This document shows positions 8,665 to 16,325 of a stretch of DNA of 64,000 nt, piece by piece. Both the position numbers and the translations under genes were made by a program. Source of the stretch: Clostridia bacterium (GTDB taxonomy: Bacteria > Bacillota > Clostridia > TANB77 > CAG-508); the NCBI GenBank assembly GCA_017515985.1, contig JAFWDV010000005.1, positions 1 to 64,000 on the forward strand, given 5' to 3'. Each line of letters starts with the position of its first letter. Position 1 is the first letter of the stretch. The notes beneath the pieces were generated by a model, which had not been told where the DNA came from, ran no database searches, and worked only from the letters and a program-made list of their open reading frames with translations.

Positions 8665-10066
8665 TTATGACTTTAATTCATTAACAATTTCAATAAACTT
8701 CATTCCATTTGACGCTTTTATTAAAACAACATCTCCATCTGATAAGATGCTCTTCAAAGCATTAACTGCATCTTTATTATTTTCAAACTCGTGTATATCA
8801 TCAGAGTTCATTCCCTCTGCTTTTGCAGCATTTGCAATATTTTTAGCTTCAGTACCAACCGTTACTAAAACATCAATATTATTTTTAACAACTTCTAAAC
8901 CAACATTATAGTGTAAGCTCTTTGAATAGTCACCAAGTTCAAGCATATCACCCAAAACAGCTATTTTTCTCTTACCTTCCATTTTAGCAAGACTTCCTAT
9001 TGATGCCTTCATAGAATCAAAATTTGCATTATAGCAATCATTTATTATTGTAATACCATTTTTATTTATAATTTCCATTCTATTTTTACTTAATTCGAAT
9101 TTCTGGATTCCCTCTTTTACCTTATCGATACTTATTCCGTAAATTTTTTCCAACTGAAACTGCGCACAAAGAATTATAAACAAAGTGCTCCCCACCTATA
9201 GGAACATCAACTTTACTATTGTTATAACCGCAGTTTTCATCAGCACATTTTATTACAAAACTACTACTATTTTCTTTTATATCGATTTGTTCAGCAGAAA
9301 TCTCACTTGAATTATTAATACCATATGTGAAAACTTTCATATTTCCATTGTAACTGCTATACCACTTATTAAGCATATCATTATCATTATTGATTATAAG
9401 TGTTCCACCATCTTTTAACCCATCAATAATTTCTAGCTTAGCTTTCAAAATATTCTCTCTTGAACCTAAATTTCCAATATGAGCTGTTCCAACATTTGTT
9501 ATTATTGCAATTGTAGGCTTAGCTATTTTTGATAATGTACTTATTTCACCCAAGTTACTCATTCCCATTTCAACAACAAGAGCATCGTGATTCTTTAATC
9601 TTAATATTGTCAAAGGAAGACCTATATGATTATTTAAATTTCCTTCGGTTTTAATCATGTTGTAAGAAGTTCCAACAACACTTGCAACGATATCTTTAGT
9701 ACTTGTTTTTCCTACGCTTCCTGTTATTGCTATTACTGGTATATCGTATAAAGATCTCTTATATGCAGCAATTTGTTGAAGAGCCTTGATTGTATCATCA
9801 ACAATAACTATACATCTATCAGCATATTGCTCTTTTATTCTTTCAGACACCTCTATTCCCTGTAAAATACATACTTTTGCCCCATTTTCTAAAGCCTGCT
9901 CAAAGAAACTACTTCCATCAAAATTATCACCTTTAATTCCAACATATACGTCACCTTTCTTTATTGTTCTTGTATCCCTTGAAAAATCGTTACATACGGT
10001 TTCTTCATCTCCAAAAATTAATTTTCCATTACATTGCTCTACTATGTCTTTTACCTTTATATCCAT
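8665..10066 (-). pseudogene. murF: murF, UDP-MurNAc-pentapeptide synthase, with single-base frameshift
   Basis: MurF adds D-Ala-D-Ala to UDP-MurNAc-tripeptide in the cytoplasm. The first part (start ATG 10066 after GGGGG) has the N-terminal substrate domain, ATP loop ITGSVGKTSTKD near residue 110, and the TEGNLNNHIGLPLT and MGMSNLGEI motifs. The second part (to 8665) has the C-terminal ligase domain with NDCYNANFDSMKAS and LGDMLELG. The frames join at a run of six T on the plus strand (9144-9149): with five, the protein reads on through SVGKIYGISIDKV. Because MurF is essential, an indel error or slippage at the homopolymer is likelier than a dead gene. The pairing with alr just upstream (D-Ala supply) fits cell-wall synthesis. 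Confidence 0.92.
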
Positions 10067-10162
10067 ATTGATTACCCCCATCAATTATATTCACTTTCGG
10101 TATTGTATACTACTTAAACTTTTTTTGCAATGGGGACTGCTTAATATTGATCCACCGCTCTA

Positions 10163-10308
10163 TCATAAAAGAAAGAGCAAGCAAATTGCTCTGCCTGCTC
10201 TTTCTAAATATTTGTCGTGCCACAATAACAAGTTTTTTGCCTGGATTATTACCCAGACGCTTGTCACGCGGCCTTACGAGTCTATAACCAACCACTTAGG
10301 TTGATGTA
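10163..10308 (-). ncRNA. Candidate structured small RNA between alr and murF
   Basis: A strong promoter (10314-10342) and an intrinsic terminator frame a transcript of about 145 bases with no convincing reading frame or ribosome binding site. It is richer in G and C than its surroundings. Possible helices on the minus strand are CAACC/GGTTG near the 5' end, CTGG/CCAG around GTAATAAT, and ACAAG/CTTGT and CGTG/CACG enclosing it. The terminator is a 10-base-pair stem (10196-10205 with 10170-10179) followed by TTTT. No known family (6S, SRP, T-box, c-di-GMP) is recognised. A 61-codon GTG-start frame overlaps it but runs through the terminator. Confidence 0.5.
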
Positions 10309-10313
10309 CCATC

Positions 10314-10342
10314 ATTTTATACCTTTTGATTTTTAATGTCAA
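10314..10342 (-). promoter_or_regulatory. Promoter of the candidate small RNA
   Basis: On the minus strand TTGACA (10337-10342), 17-base spacer, TAAAAT (10314-10319). Confidence 0.65.
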
Positions 10343-10390
10343 TGTTTTATGTGAATTTGTATTGATTTACTCGTGTACTTGATATCTTAA

Positions 10391-11479
10391 CTATTCCCTT
10401 ACAAATTTTCTTGGAACTCTATCTCCAATGGTGCATAAGATTTCATAATTAATTGTATTACATTTATCAGCCAATTGCTCCAAGGTTATATTTTCATTAT
10501 CCCATATTATAACTTCGTCACCAATTTTAATATCTTCTATATCTGTAACATCAGCCATAAAGCTATCCATACATACTTTTCCAATAATTGGAACCTTTTT
10601 CCCATTTATCATAACTTCCCAACCATTAGAAAATGTCCTTCTAAAGCCATCCGCATATCCAATTGGAATAGTAGCTACCTTTGTTTCTTTGGTTGTAATG
10701 TAACTTCTGCTATACCCGATGCTTATCCCCTTATCAACTGTTTTTAAGAAATTAACTTTTGCCTTTAACTTAGCAACCGGTTTTAAGCTAATTTTTTCCA
10801 ATGTATCATCTGCTGCAGGATAACCATATATTATCATACCTGGCCTTACTAAGTTAAAGCGAGCTTCAGGGTAATTTAGCAAAGCATTTGAAGCTGCTGC
10901 ATGAACATATTTAATATCTCCTAGTATCTCTTTAGCTTTCTCGACAGCTATATTAAATGAATTAAGTTGCTTCTTAGTATATTCATCATCAATATCAGCT
11001 GAAGAAAAATGAGTATATATACCTTCAACTTTTATATTTGATGAAAGGCTATCTAAATACTTTTCTATTTTATATGGATGAACTCCGGTTCTTCCCATAC
11101 CAGTTCCAATCTCAACATGAACAGTTACTTCTTTTCCATATTCAGCAAGCTTTTCAGCAAAATGATATGAGCTGATACCTACAACAATGTTATTGTCTAC
11201 TATTTTAGGTATTTCATCTTCATAAGGCTGATTTAAAACAAAAATTTCTTTTTCATATCCAATTGATCTAATGTAAACAGCCTCATCAACTGTTGCAACT
11301 GCAACTATTTCAAATTTATTTATTATATCCAATCTTTTATTTATGTATGTACCATATGCACTGCCTTTAATAACAGGCATTAACTTAACATCACTTCCAA
11401 CAATACTTTGTATTTGTTTAATATTATACTCAAAATTATCTAAATTTATCTCTAAAAAAACTGGTCTTGTAATATCCAT
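10391..11479 (-). CDS. alr: Alanine racemase
   Basis: PLP enzyme that interconverts L- and D-alanine for peptidoglycan. 362 residues from the ATG at 11479 (AGAAAGGAAG upstream); an in-frame ATG eight codons earlier lacks a site. The N-terminal TIM barrel carries the PLP lysine in MPVIKGSAYG (usually VVKANAYG, so the two residues after Lys are unusual), and HVEIGTGMGRTG and FNLVRPGMIIYGYP are family motifs. The C-terminal beta domain has the catalytic tyrosine in GYSRSY and PIIGKVCMDSFMADVT. It is upstream of the small RNA and murF on the same strand, consistent with a wall-synthesis neighbourhood. Confidence 0.93.
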   Translation of the reverse strand: MDITRPVFLEINLDNFEYNIKQIQSIVGSDVKLMPVIKGSAYGTYINKRLDIINKFEIVAVATVDEAVYIRSIGYEKEIFVLNQPYEDEIPKIVDNNIVVGISSYHFAEKLAEYGKEVTVHVEIGTGMGRTGVHPYKIEKYLDSLSSNIKVEGIYTHFSSADIDDEYTKKQLNSFNIAVEKAKEILGDIKYVHAAASNALLNYPEARFNLVRPGMIIYGYPAADDTLEKISLKPVAKLKAKVNFLKTVDKGISIGYSRSYITTKETKVATIPIGYADGFRRTFSNGWEVMINGKKVPIIGKVCMDSFMADVTDIEDIKIGDEVIIWDNENITLEQLADKCNTINYEILCTIGDRVPRKFVRE

Positions 11480-11597
11480 ACTAACTTCCTTTCTAAAGAA
11501 CACATATAACCAAATTACTAGCTCTTTATTTGTATTTTAAAATATCTTATGTATTTTGCACACATTGTAGCATACTTTTTTTATATATGGAAGATAA

Positions 11598-11736
11598 TTG
11601 ACAAATAATAATTCAGTCTGATATAATCCCAGGCAGGTTGTATATATTTACAGCTTTGTACGTTATTCGACATTGAGTATACTATTTTTTGGTATGCTCT
11701 CACCTAAAGACCCATATGGGCAAAGGAGAAGATAAC
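11598..11736 (+). promoter_or_regulatory. Promoter and leader of the 11737 gene
   Basis: TTGACA (11598-11603), 18-base spacer ending TGA, TATAAT (11622-11627). The leader contains a GAGTATAC/GTATGCTC hairpin and, just before the AAAGGAG site, the palindrome CCCATATGGG (11711-11720). Confidence 0.65.
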
Positions 11737-12240
11737 ATGAGCGCAAAAGACAGGCGGTACAAGACCATCAACGTCGCATTAGACTTGTTTCTCGACGGCG
11801 ATGTGTTCGCGGCCCAAACCTCACTTTCTGGGTTCAGAAAGCAGCTTGGATCTGATCGCAGACTGCTTGCTAATGAATCCAACAAGGACGAGACAGATCA
11901 GTTTTACCATGAAGCAATGGATAAGACTATCCGTCCGGCACTTGAAAACGTAACCGGCATCTTTCTCACAATTCAGAATTGCCAGATTCCAGAGAAGAAC
12001 ATCTCCATCGCTGATGTAGCATGGATTGCAGAAACGCTGGAAAAGATTACCAATCTGGAAGCAACAATTCTGAGTTGTATCGAGGATATCGACGTTCTCA
12101 ACATCAATGGCAAGCTTATGGCTCACACTGTGTATAGACTTGATATGATTAAGAGCCAGATTTGCAATATGTCCACATTTGTTACGATGATCATCAAGCG
12201 CCTGACCGAACTGCTTTCGCTCTACAGTGTAGGAAAGTAA
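11737..12240 (+). CDS. Conserved-looking helical protein of unknown function
   Basis: 167 residues beginning MSAKDRRYKTINVALDLFLD, predicted mostly helical with no membrane segment or recognisable motif. The ATG at 11737 is chosen because AAAGGAG lies eight bases upstream; an in-frame earlier start lies inside the leader. GC content and codon choice (CTC, CGC, GGC, AAG) are clearly different from alr and the ABC-F gene on either side. It is a single-gene unit with promoter, structured leader and strong terminator, and lies on the opposite strand to its neighbours. Confidence 0.7.
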   Translation: MSAKDRRYKTINVALDLFLDGDVFAAQTSLSGFRKQLGSDRRLLANESNKDETDQFYHEAMDKTIRPALENVTGIFLTIQNCQIPEKNISIADVAWIAETLEKITNLEATILSCIEDIDVLNINGKLMAHTVYRLDMIKSQICNMSTFVTMIIKRLTELLSLYSVGK

Positions 12241-12259
12241 AAAGCGTTCAAACAAGCGA

Positions 12260-12300
12260 AAAGAGCTAATTGGTTGAGATTCAATCAATTAGCTCTTTTT
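12260..12300 (+). terminator. Intrinsic terminator
   Basis: Eighteen-base-pair stem (12260-12277 with 12281-12298, one G-U pair), 3-base loop and T run. Confidence 0.9.
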
Positions 12301-12308
12301 CATTTTTG

Positions 12309-12336
12309 AAATTTTGGGGACGGAGGAAAAATTTTT
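12309..12336. repeat. Dispersed GGGGACGGAGG-type repeat, copy 2
   Basis: AAATTTTGGGGACGGAGG followed by AAAAATTTTT, in the opposite orientation to copy 1. It lies between two convergent genes. Confidence 0.75.
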
Positions 12337-12344
12337 CTAAGTCC

Positions 12345-13925
12345 TTAAATTATTGTTTTATTTTCAATACGTATTATTCTATTTGCCACTTTATTTATGA
12401 AAAACCTATCATGCGATACAAACAAAATAGTACCTTTATACTCCTTTAATGCCTCCTCTAGCAGCTCTCTGGTATCAATATCGATATGGTTAGTCGGTTC
12501 ATCTAAAATTAAAAAATTTATATTTTTTTGCATTAGTTTCATTAATAAAATTCTTACCTTTTCACCACCCGATAGTTTGCCAATCTTTTTAAATACAGTA
12601 TCTTTTCTAAACCCATACTTGGCAAGTTTATTTCTTGCCTCTGTTTCTGAAAAGTTACTACCACTAAAAAAATAATCTAAAACAGTCTGGCTTTCATCAT
12701 CAAATACAATATTTTGCGGAATATATCCTATCTTTATTGCTGTTCCAAGCTTTACCAAGCCTCCAGTACATTGCTCTTCCCCTAATATTATTTTAATCAA
12801 AGTAGATTTACCAGAGCCATTATTTCCAACTAAACATACCTTTTCTCCGTAGGAAATTCTTAAATTTACGTTACAAAAAAGAACCTTGTCATCGTAGCAC
12901 TTACTCAAATTTTCAAATTTAAGCACATCTTCGCCAGATCTATTATCCATTTTGAAATTAATATCTATCTTATTCTTTTCTAGAGAAACCTTATCCAGAA
13001 CTTCCATCTTTTCAAGCCTTTTCTCAATACATTTTGCTCTTTTGAAAAACATTTCGTTTCCAGCTAAATCTCCAAATTTTCTCAGCATTTTAATTGATTC
13101 CTTCATCTTTTCTATTTGCTTTTGCTGATTTTTATACTTTTCAAATTTAGCTAAGGTTCTCTTTTCATCTTCTTCTAAAAAAAATGAATAGTTTCCATTA
13201 TAAATATTAGCTTTTCCATTTTCTAATAATATCGTTTTTGTTACGGCCTTATCCAAAAAATATCTATCATGAGAAACTATGAGTACAGTTCCCTTATAGC
13301 TTTGAATTAGCTCTTCAAAAAAATCTAGAGAGTCAATATCCAAGTGGTTTGTTGGCTCGTCTAATAATAGTATTTTTGGCTCTTTTAGCAGTAGCTTAGC
13401 CAAGTTTACCCTCGTTTTTTCTCCTCCACTTAAGGCATTATATTTCAAATTTTGCATATCAGTGCTAATATGAAACCTAGTGCATATTTTATTATATTTT
13501 TCACTAATGTTGTAGCCATTCATTAATGAATATAGCTCCTGTAAGCTACCATAGTCATTAATATACTTCCCTAAAACCTCTGCATCTTGTTCCACTGACA
13601 TTTTTTGCTCTAAACTTTGAAGTTTATATTCAACGTTTTGAACATCTTTGAAGCTCTCATAAAGAAATTCCTTAACATTAATATTCTCATCTATATTTTC
13701 ATATATTTGTTTTAGTAAACCTATTGATGCACCTTTTCTGATGCATACTGTACCACTATCTATATCTTCTTGACTAGCAATTACTTTAAGTACAGTAGAC
13801 TTACCAGACCCATTTTGCCCTATAAGAGCAATTCTCTCACCTGTATGTACTTCCATACTAAAATCATCTAAAACATTTTTTAATCCATAATTCTTTTTTA
13901 TATTATTTAATTCTATCTCTATCAT
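12345..13925 (-). CDS. ABC-F family ATPase, probable ribosome-protection type
   Basis: 526 residues with two ABC domains and no membrane segments. Domain 1 has Walker A GQNGSGKST near residue 36, signature LSGGEKTRV and Walker B LLLDEPTNHLD; domain 2 has GNNGSGKST near 365, LSGGEKVRI and LILDEPTNHID. The linker between them is rich in K and E as in ABC-F proteins that reach into the ribosome. ABC-F proteins act on the translating ribosome, and many give resistance to macrolide, lincosamide, streptogramin or pleuromutilin drugs. The inducible-looking leader peptide and SD-hiding RNA upstream strongly suggest that role here. The drug cannot be named from sequence. GGAG lies eight bases before the ATG. 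Confidence 0.88.
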   Translation of the reverse strand: MIEIELNNIKKNYGLKNVLDDFSMEVHTGERIALIGQNGSGKSTVLKVIASQEDIDSGTVCIRKGASIGLLKQIYENIDENINVKEFLYESFKDVQNVEYKLQSLEQKMSVEQDAEVLGKYINDYGSLQELYSLMNGYNISEKYNKICTRFHISTDMQNLKYNALSGGEKTRVNLAKLLLKEPKILLLDEPTNHLDIDSLDFFEELIQSYKGTVLIVSHDRYFLDKAVTKTILLENGKANIYNGNYSFFLEEDEKRTLAKFEKYKNQQKQIEKMKESIKMLRKFGDLAGNEMFFKRAKCIEKRLEKMEVLDKVSLEKNKIDINFKMDNRSGEDVLKFENLSKCYDDKVLFCNVNLRISYGEKVCLVGNNGSGKSTLIKIILGEEQCTGGLVKLGTAIKIGYIPQNIVFDDESQTVLDYFFSGSNFSETEARNKLAKYGFRKDTVFKKIGKLSGGEKVRILLMKLMQKNINFLILDEPTNHIDIDTRELLEEALKEYKGTILFVSHDRFFINKVANRIIRIENKTII

Positions 13926-14027
13926 TTTTATATCTCCTTATCTGTTTATTTTTCAAATAACGAGATATACGCCACAATAAATTTATACTATTACACGCCT
14001 ATGTGGCATTATCTCGCCTGTAATAGT
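13926..14027 (-). promoter_or_regulatory. Translational attenuator of the ABC-F gene
   Basis: On the minus strand five segments can pair in alternative ways. S1 (14020-14027, ACTATTAC, inside the leader peptide gene) pairs with S3 (13987-13994, GTAATAGT). S2 (14002-14016) pairs with S4 (13961-13976) as CGAGATA/TATCTCG plus GCCACA/TGTGGC. S4 can instead pair with the ribosome binding site S5 (TATATCTC 13962-13969 with GAGATATA 13929-13936). S1:S3 and S2:S4 cannot readily form together. A ribosome stalled over S1 would release S3, allow S2:S4 and expose the ribosome binding site, as in ermC-type control. The pairings are seen; the mechanism is inferred. Confidence 0.65.
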
Positions 14028-14086
14028 TTGCAGCCGTAGCCTCTATGTTTCAACCTACTTTCTAAATCATATCTTTTATTCATCAT
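14009..14086 (-). CDS. Leader peptide of the ABC-F gene
   Basis: A 25-codon frame starting ATG at 14086, four bases after GGAGG (14091-14095), and ending TAA at 14009. It begins MMNKRYDLESRL and ends RGYGCKLLQAR. It sits at the head of the ABC-F leader with its last codons overlapping the pairing segments that control the downstream ribosome binding site. Short basic leader peptides of this kind precede erm, msr, vga and other drug-induced genes, where a drug-bound ribosome stalls within them. The stall codon is not known; a stall near codons 16-18 would cover segment S1 and leave S2 free. Confidence 0.7.
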   Translation of the reverse strand: MMNKRYDLESRLKHRGYGCKLLQAR

Positions 14087-14131
14087 AAAACCTCCTTGAA
14101 TTTTTTACTTCGTCCTACAATTTTTTTTAAC

Positions 14132-14163
14132 AAAAAAGGAACAAATTTACGAAAATTTGCTCC
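14132..14163 (-). terminator. Intrinsic terminator of the 14171 gene
   Basis: GGAGCAAATTT/AAATTTGTTCC stem followed by six T on the minus strand. It separates the small-protein gene from the ABC-F leader. Confidence 0.88.
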
Positions 14164-14170
14164 TAAAATC

Positions 14171-14392
14171 TTAAAATAATCCTTTTATTTTTCCTACTAT
14201 TCCATCATTGCTATCGAAGTTAACTTTTGTTTTTACTATACCAACAACTTGATTTATTTGATCATCAGGTAAATCAACTCCTATAACACCTTCTACAGCC
14301 TTTACAGGATCATTTTTAAATTTATTTGCAAAATCTCCATCATTTTTTATTTTATTAACTATTTCCTCAACTTTATTCTTTATATCGTCCAT
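14171..14392 (-). CDS. Small acidic helical protein
   Basis: 73 residues: MDDIKNKVEEIVNKIKNDGD, then FKNDPVKAVEGVIGVDLPDDQ and a C-terminal GIVGKIKGLF. The DPxxAVExxxGVDLPDDQ stretch resembles the N-terminal part of NHLP/Nif11-type leader peptides, but there is no Gly-Gly processing site and no modification enzyme nearby, so it is more probably a free-standing small protein of that general pattern. A TTGCAT-17-TATAAT promoter lies about 50 bases upstream, AGGAGG precedes the ATG, and an intrinsic terminator follows. The function is unknown. Confidence 0.7.
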   Translation of the reverse strand: MDDIKNKVEEIVNKIKNDGDFANKFKNDPVKAVEGVIGVDLPDDQINQVVGIVKTKVNFDSNDGIVGKIKGLF

Positions 14393-14510
14393 ATTCTACC
14401 TCCTAAATTATGATACTCCGATTATATAGCATGTTTATACAAAATGCAAGATAAAATCAAATGCAAATTGATGATTCTTCCTAATGTAAACGAGCAAAAC
14501 CTTCAATTTC

Positions 14511-14585
14511 TTGACTTTTCCGTTACATCATGATATAATCATATGCATTGCCAAAGCAATAATAAGCCATAAGGAGGTACTAATC
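14511..14585 (+). promoter_or_regulatory. Promoter and leader of the VWA gene
   Basis: TTGACT (14511-14516), 17-base spacer ending TGA, TATAAT (14534-14539). The leader has an ATTGC/GCAAT hairpin with a 4-base loop, then AAGGAGG eight bases before the ATG. Confidence 0.7.
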
Positions 14586-15329
14586 ATGTTTTTTGGCAAA
14601 AAGAAAAGTAGTACGCCTGGAGCCACCACGGCTCCCACACCTGCTCCTAGCACTGGCAAGGTAGATCTCAAGAAGTCTCAGGACGCTCTTGATGGTCACA
14701 TTGTTCGGCTGCAGAAGGAGAAGGGTGTCGATTTGACTAAGCACAGAGCTCGTGTGTTCGTAGCACTCGATATTTCTGGCTCTATGTCAACTCTGTTTCA
14801 GAACGGTTCTGTACAGAGTACACTTACCCGGCTTCTCCCCATCGCTCTTAAGTTTGACGACAACGGAGAGCTCGAGGTGTTTGTGTTCAATCACGATTGC
14901 ACACAAATGCCCGCGATGAACATCCATAACTATAAGTCATATGTTCAGGATGTTATTATTCGCAACGGCTACGGTCCATCCGGTGGAACGAGCTACGCTC
15001 CTGTGATTCGCCAGACAATGAAAGCATACGATGACGGAAGCCCCTACCCAGCATTTGGAATTTTCATCACTGATGGTGAGAATTCTGATCCCCAGAACAC
15101 CGACGAAGAGGTAAGGAAATCGTCCAAGAAAAAGATTTTCTACCAGTTTGTTGGTATCGGCAATGAGTATTTCCGTTACCTGCAAAAGCTCGATGATTTG
15201 GACGGAAGAGATGCAGACAACACTGCTTTTGTCAAGATTGCTGACCTTGGAAGTCTCACAGACAACCAACTCTACAGCAAATTGTTGGAGCAGTACCCCG
15301 ACTGGCTCAGAGCAATGGGCATTAAGTAA
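14586..15329 (+). CDS. Stand-alone von Willebrand factor A domain protein (TerF/TerY-like)
   Basis: 247 residues: MFFGKKKSS, a Thr/Pro/Ala-rich linker to about residue 25, then a VWA domain. The metal-ion-dependent adhesion site is complete: VALDISGSMS (DxSxS), GGTSYAP (Thr) and FITDGENSD (Asp). The overall layout resembles cytosolic TerF/TerY-type VWA proteins linked to tellurium resistance and stress operons, but no ter genes are near. There is no signal peptide. It is a single-gene unit with its own promoter, leader hairpin and terminator, and much higher GC than its neighbours. A partner ligand cannot be deduced. Confidence 0.82.
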   Translation: MFFGKKKSSTPGATTAPTPAPSTGKVDLKKSQDALDGHIVRLQKEKGVDLTKHRARVFVALDISGSMSTLFQNGSVQSTLTRLLPIALKFDDNGELEVFVFNHDCTQMPAMNIHNYKSYVQDVIIRNGYGPSGGTSYAPVIRQTMKAYDDGSPYPAFGIFITDGENSDPQNTDEEVRKSSKKKIFYQFVGIGNEYFRYLQKLDDLDGRDADNTAFVKIADLGSLTDNQLYSKLLEQYPDWLRAMGIK

Positions 15330-15349
15330 TCCTTGTTCTGAATGACGTA

Positions 15350-15395
15350 AGCCCCTACAGAAAGTTGAAAAAACAATCTGTGGGGGCTATCTTTT
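15350..15395 (+). terminator. Intrinsic terminator of the VWA gene
   Basis: AGCCCCTACAG (15350-15360) with CTGTGGGGGCT (15378-15388), followed by a T-rich stretch. Confidence 0.85.
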
Positions 15396-15440
15396 TATTC
15401 AAAAAACACATTCTCTTAACTGAAAAATGTTGTATAACAT

Positions 15441-15475
15441 AAAAAGCGGAGGGGGACTTTCGTCCACCCTCCTGG
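15441..15475 (-). terminator. Intrinsic terminator of the 15479 gene
   Basis: GGAGGG..GGAC stem with a GAAA loop (15448-15472) and TTTTT on the minus strand. Confidence 0.88.
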
Positions 15476-15478
15476 TTC

Positions 15479-15742
15479 TCACTTGAACGCCGACTCGTTG
15501 GTCGACGTGGGGTCTTCCTGCTCAACACCGAGCTTTTCAGCAATGGCGCTGAGCAGTGCGGTCTGCTTCTGCTGCTCCTTGAGGATATCCATCAGGAGGA
15601 GAGTCATACTGTCACCAACACGACAAACGTCGAACAGACGCGAATCAACCGCCTCCGTTCCAGCTTTGCAGATTTCAGCATATTTTTCGATTTTCTTTAC
15701 CGCTTCCAAAATCCGAGGCATTTCGTAATCATAGCTTCCCAT
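15479..15742 (-). CDS. Small helical protein of unknown function
   Basis: 87 residues beginning MGSYDYEMPRILEAVKKIEK, helical throughout, with LLLMDILKEQQKQTALLSAI likely forming a coiled coil. No family recognised. GC-rich codons contrast with yolD upstream. AAAGGAG lies eight bases before the ATG. It is a single-gene unit bounded by a strong promoter and a strong terminator and follows the layout of the other GC-rich single-gene units in this window. Confidence 0.7.
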   Translation of the reverse strand: MGSYDYEMPRILEAVKKIEKYAEICKAGTEAVDSRLFDVCRVGDSMTLLLMDILKEQQKQTALLSAIAEKLGVEQEDPTSTNESAFK

Positions 15743-15840
15743 AGTGAGCTCCTTTCTCCCGCATCGCGGGATGAAATTTTTTTACATGCAGCACTTTGCC
15801 ACATCACTATAATTATATCATTTTTATGTTAACTCGTCAA
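15743..15840 (-). promoter_or_regulatory. Promoter and leader of the 15479 gene
   Basis: On the minus strand TTGACG (15835-15840), 17-base spacer ending TGA, TATAAT (15812-15817). A CCCGC/GCGGG hairpin sits immediately before the ribosome binding site. Confidence 0.75.
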
Positions 15841-15860
15841 ATTACCTTGCTTTTCACACA

Positions 15861-16275
15861 TCAAACAAAATCTTCCAATCCTACAATTTCTGAAGTAAAA
15901 ATTTCAGTGCCATCCTCTAGTATAAGTAGCTTTTTGTATTCATCTATCTTTTTCAAAATACCATTCACGGTTACGTATTTTCCTCCATCTTTCTTTTTGT
16001 CCTTTAAAAAATAGGTAATACAAACCTTTACCTTCTCTCCAATTCTATTTCTTAATTCATTAAGTTTATCATCAAGCAAAAACTCTAGCTCTTCGTTAAG
16101 CTCTATACGCTCTGATGTAAGCCTTGCCGTTTCCTTTACTTCATCACCATACCCGAGTTAAAGCTGCATATGGTGCAAATTGAGCTGCTCTATCAATTAT
16201 AGACATCTTAGGATGCTTATTTGATACATGATGTTGTAAATTTATAATATCATCATATTTATTGTTTTGATTCAT
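15861..16275 (-). pseudogene. yolD-like gene with single-base frameshift
   Basis: YolD-like proteins are small partners or regulators found beside Y-family polymerases of the YqjW/UvrX type. The first frame (ATG 16275) reads MNQNNKYDDIINLQ, then HPKMSIIDRAAQFAPYAALT; the second resumes as GYGDEVKETARLTSERIEL and runs to the end at 15861. Removing the G at 16155 (plus strand) joins the two, restoring the family motif AALTGYxDEVKETARLT. The gene follows the Y-family polymerase by 50 bases, the expected operon. As in uvrB, the extra base is a C placed before a GG run on the coding strand. The start is uncertain because the AAGGAG site lies about 30 bases before the ATG. Confidence 0.8.
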
Positions 16276-16325
16276 ATTCAGCACTTGTGCAATGCAATCG
16301 CCTGCACAAAACTCCTTTCTGCAAT

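Noticed and set aside
10110..10295. A 61-codon GTG-start frame on the minus strand between murF and alr
   Set aside because: It has no ribosome binding site, runs through the intrinsic terminator at 10163-10205 and has no family features; the region fits a small RNA better.
11666..11672. A single perfect 0A box (TTCGACA) in the leader of the 11737 gene, and another at 1413-1419 inside a gene
   Set aside because: Isolated copies are expected by chance several times in 64 kb and neither is placed at a -35.
15148..15345. Second frame over the VWA gene with similar length
   Set aside because: Out-of-frame shadow of the VWA coding sequence, with no site and no motif.
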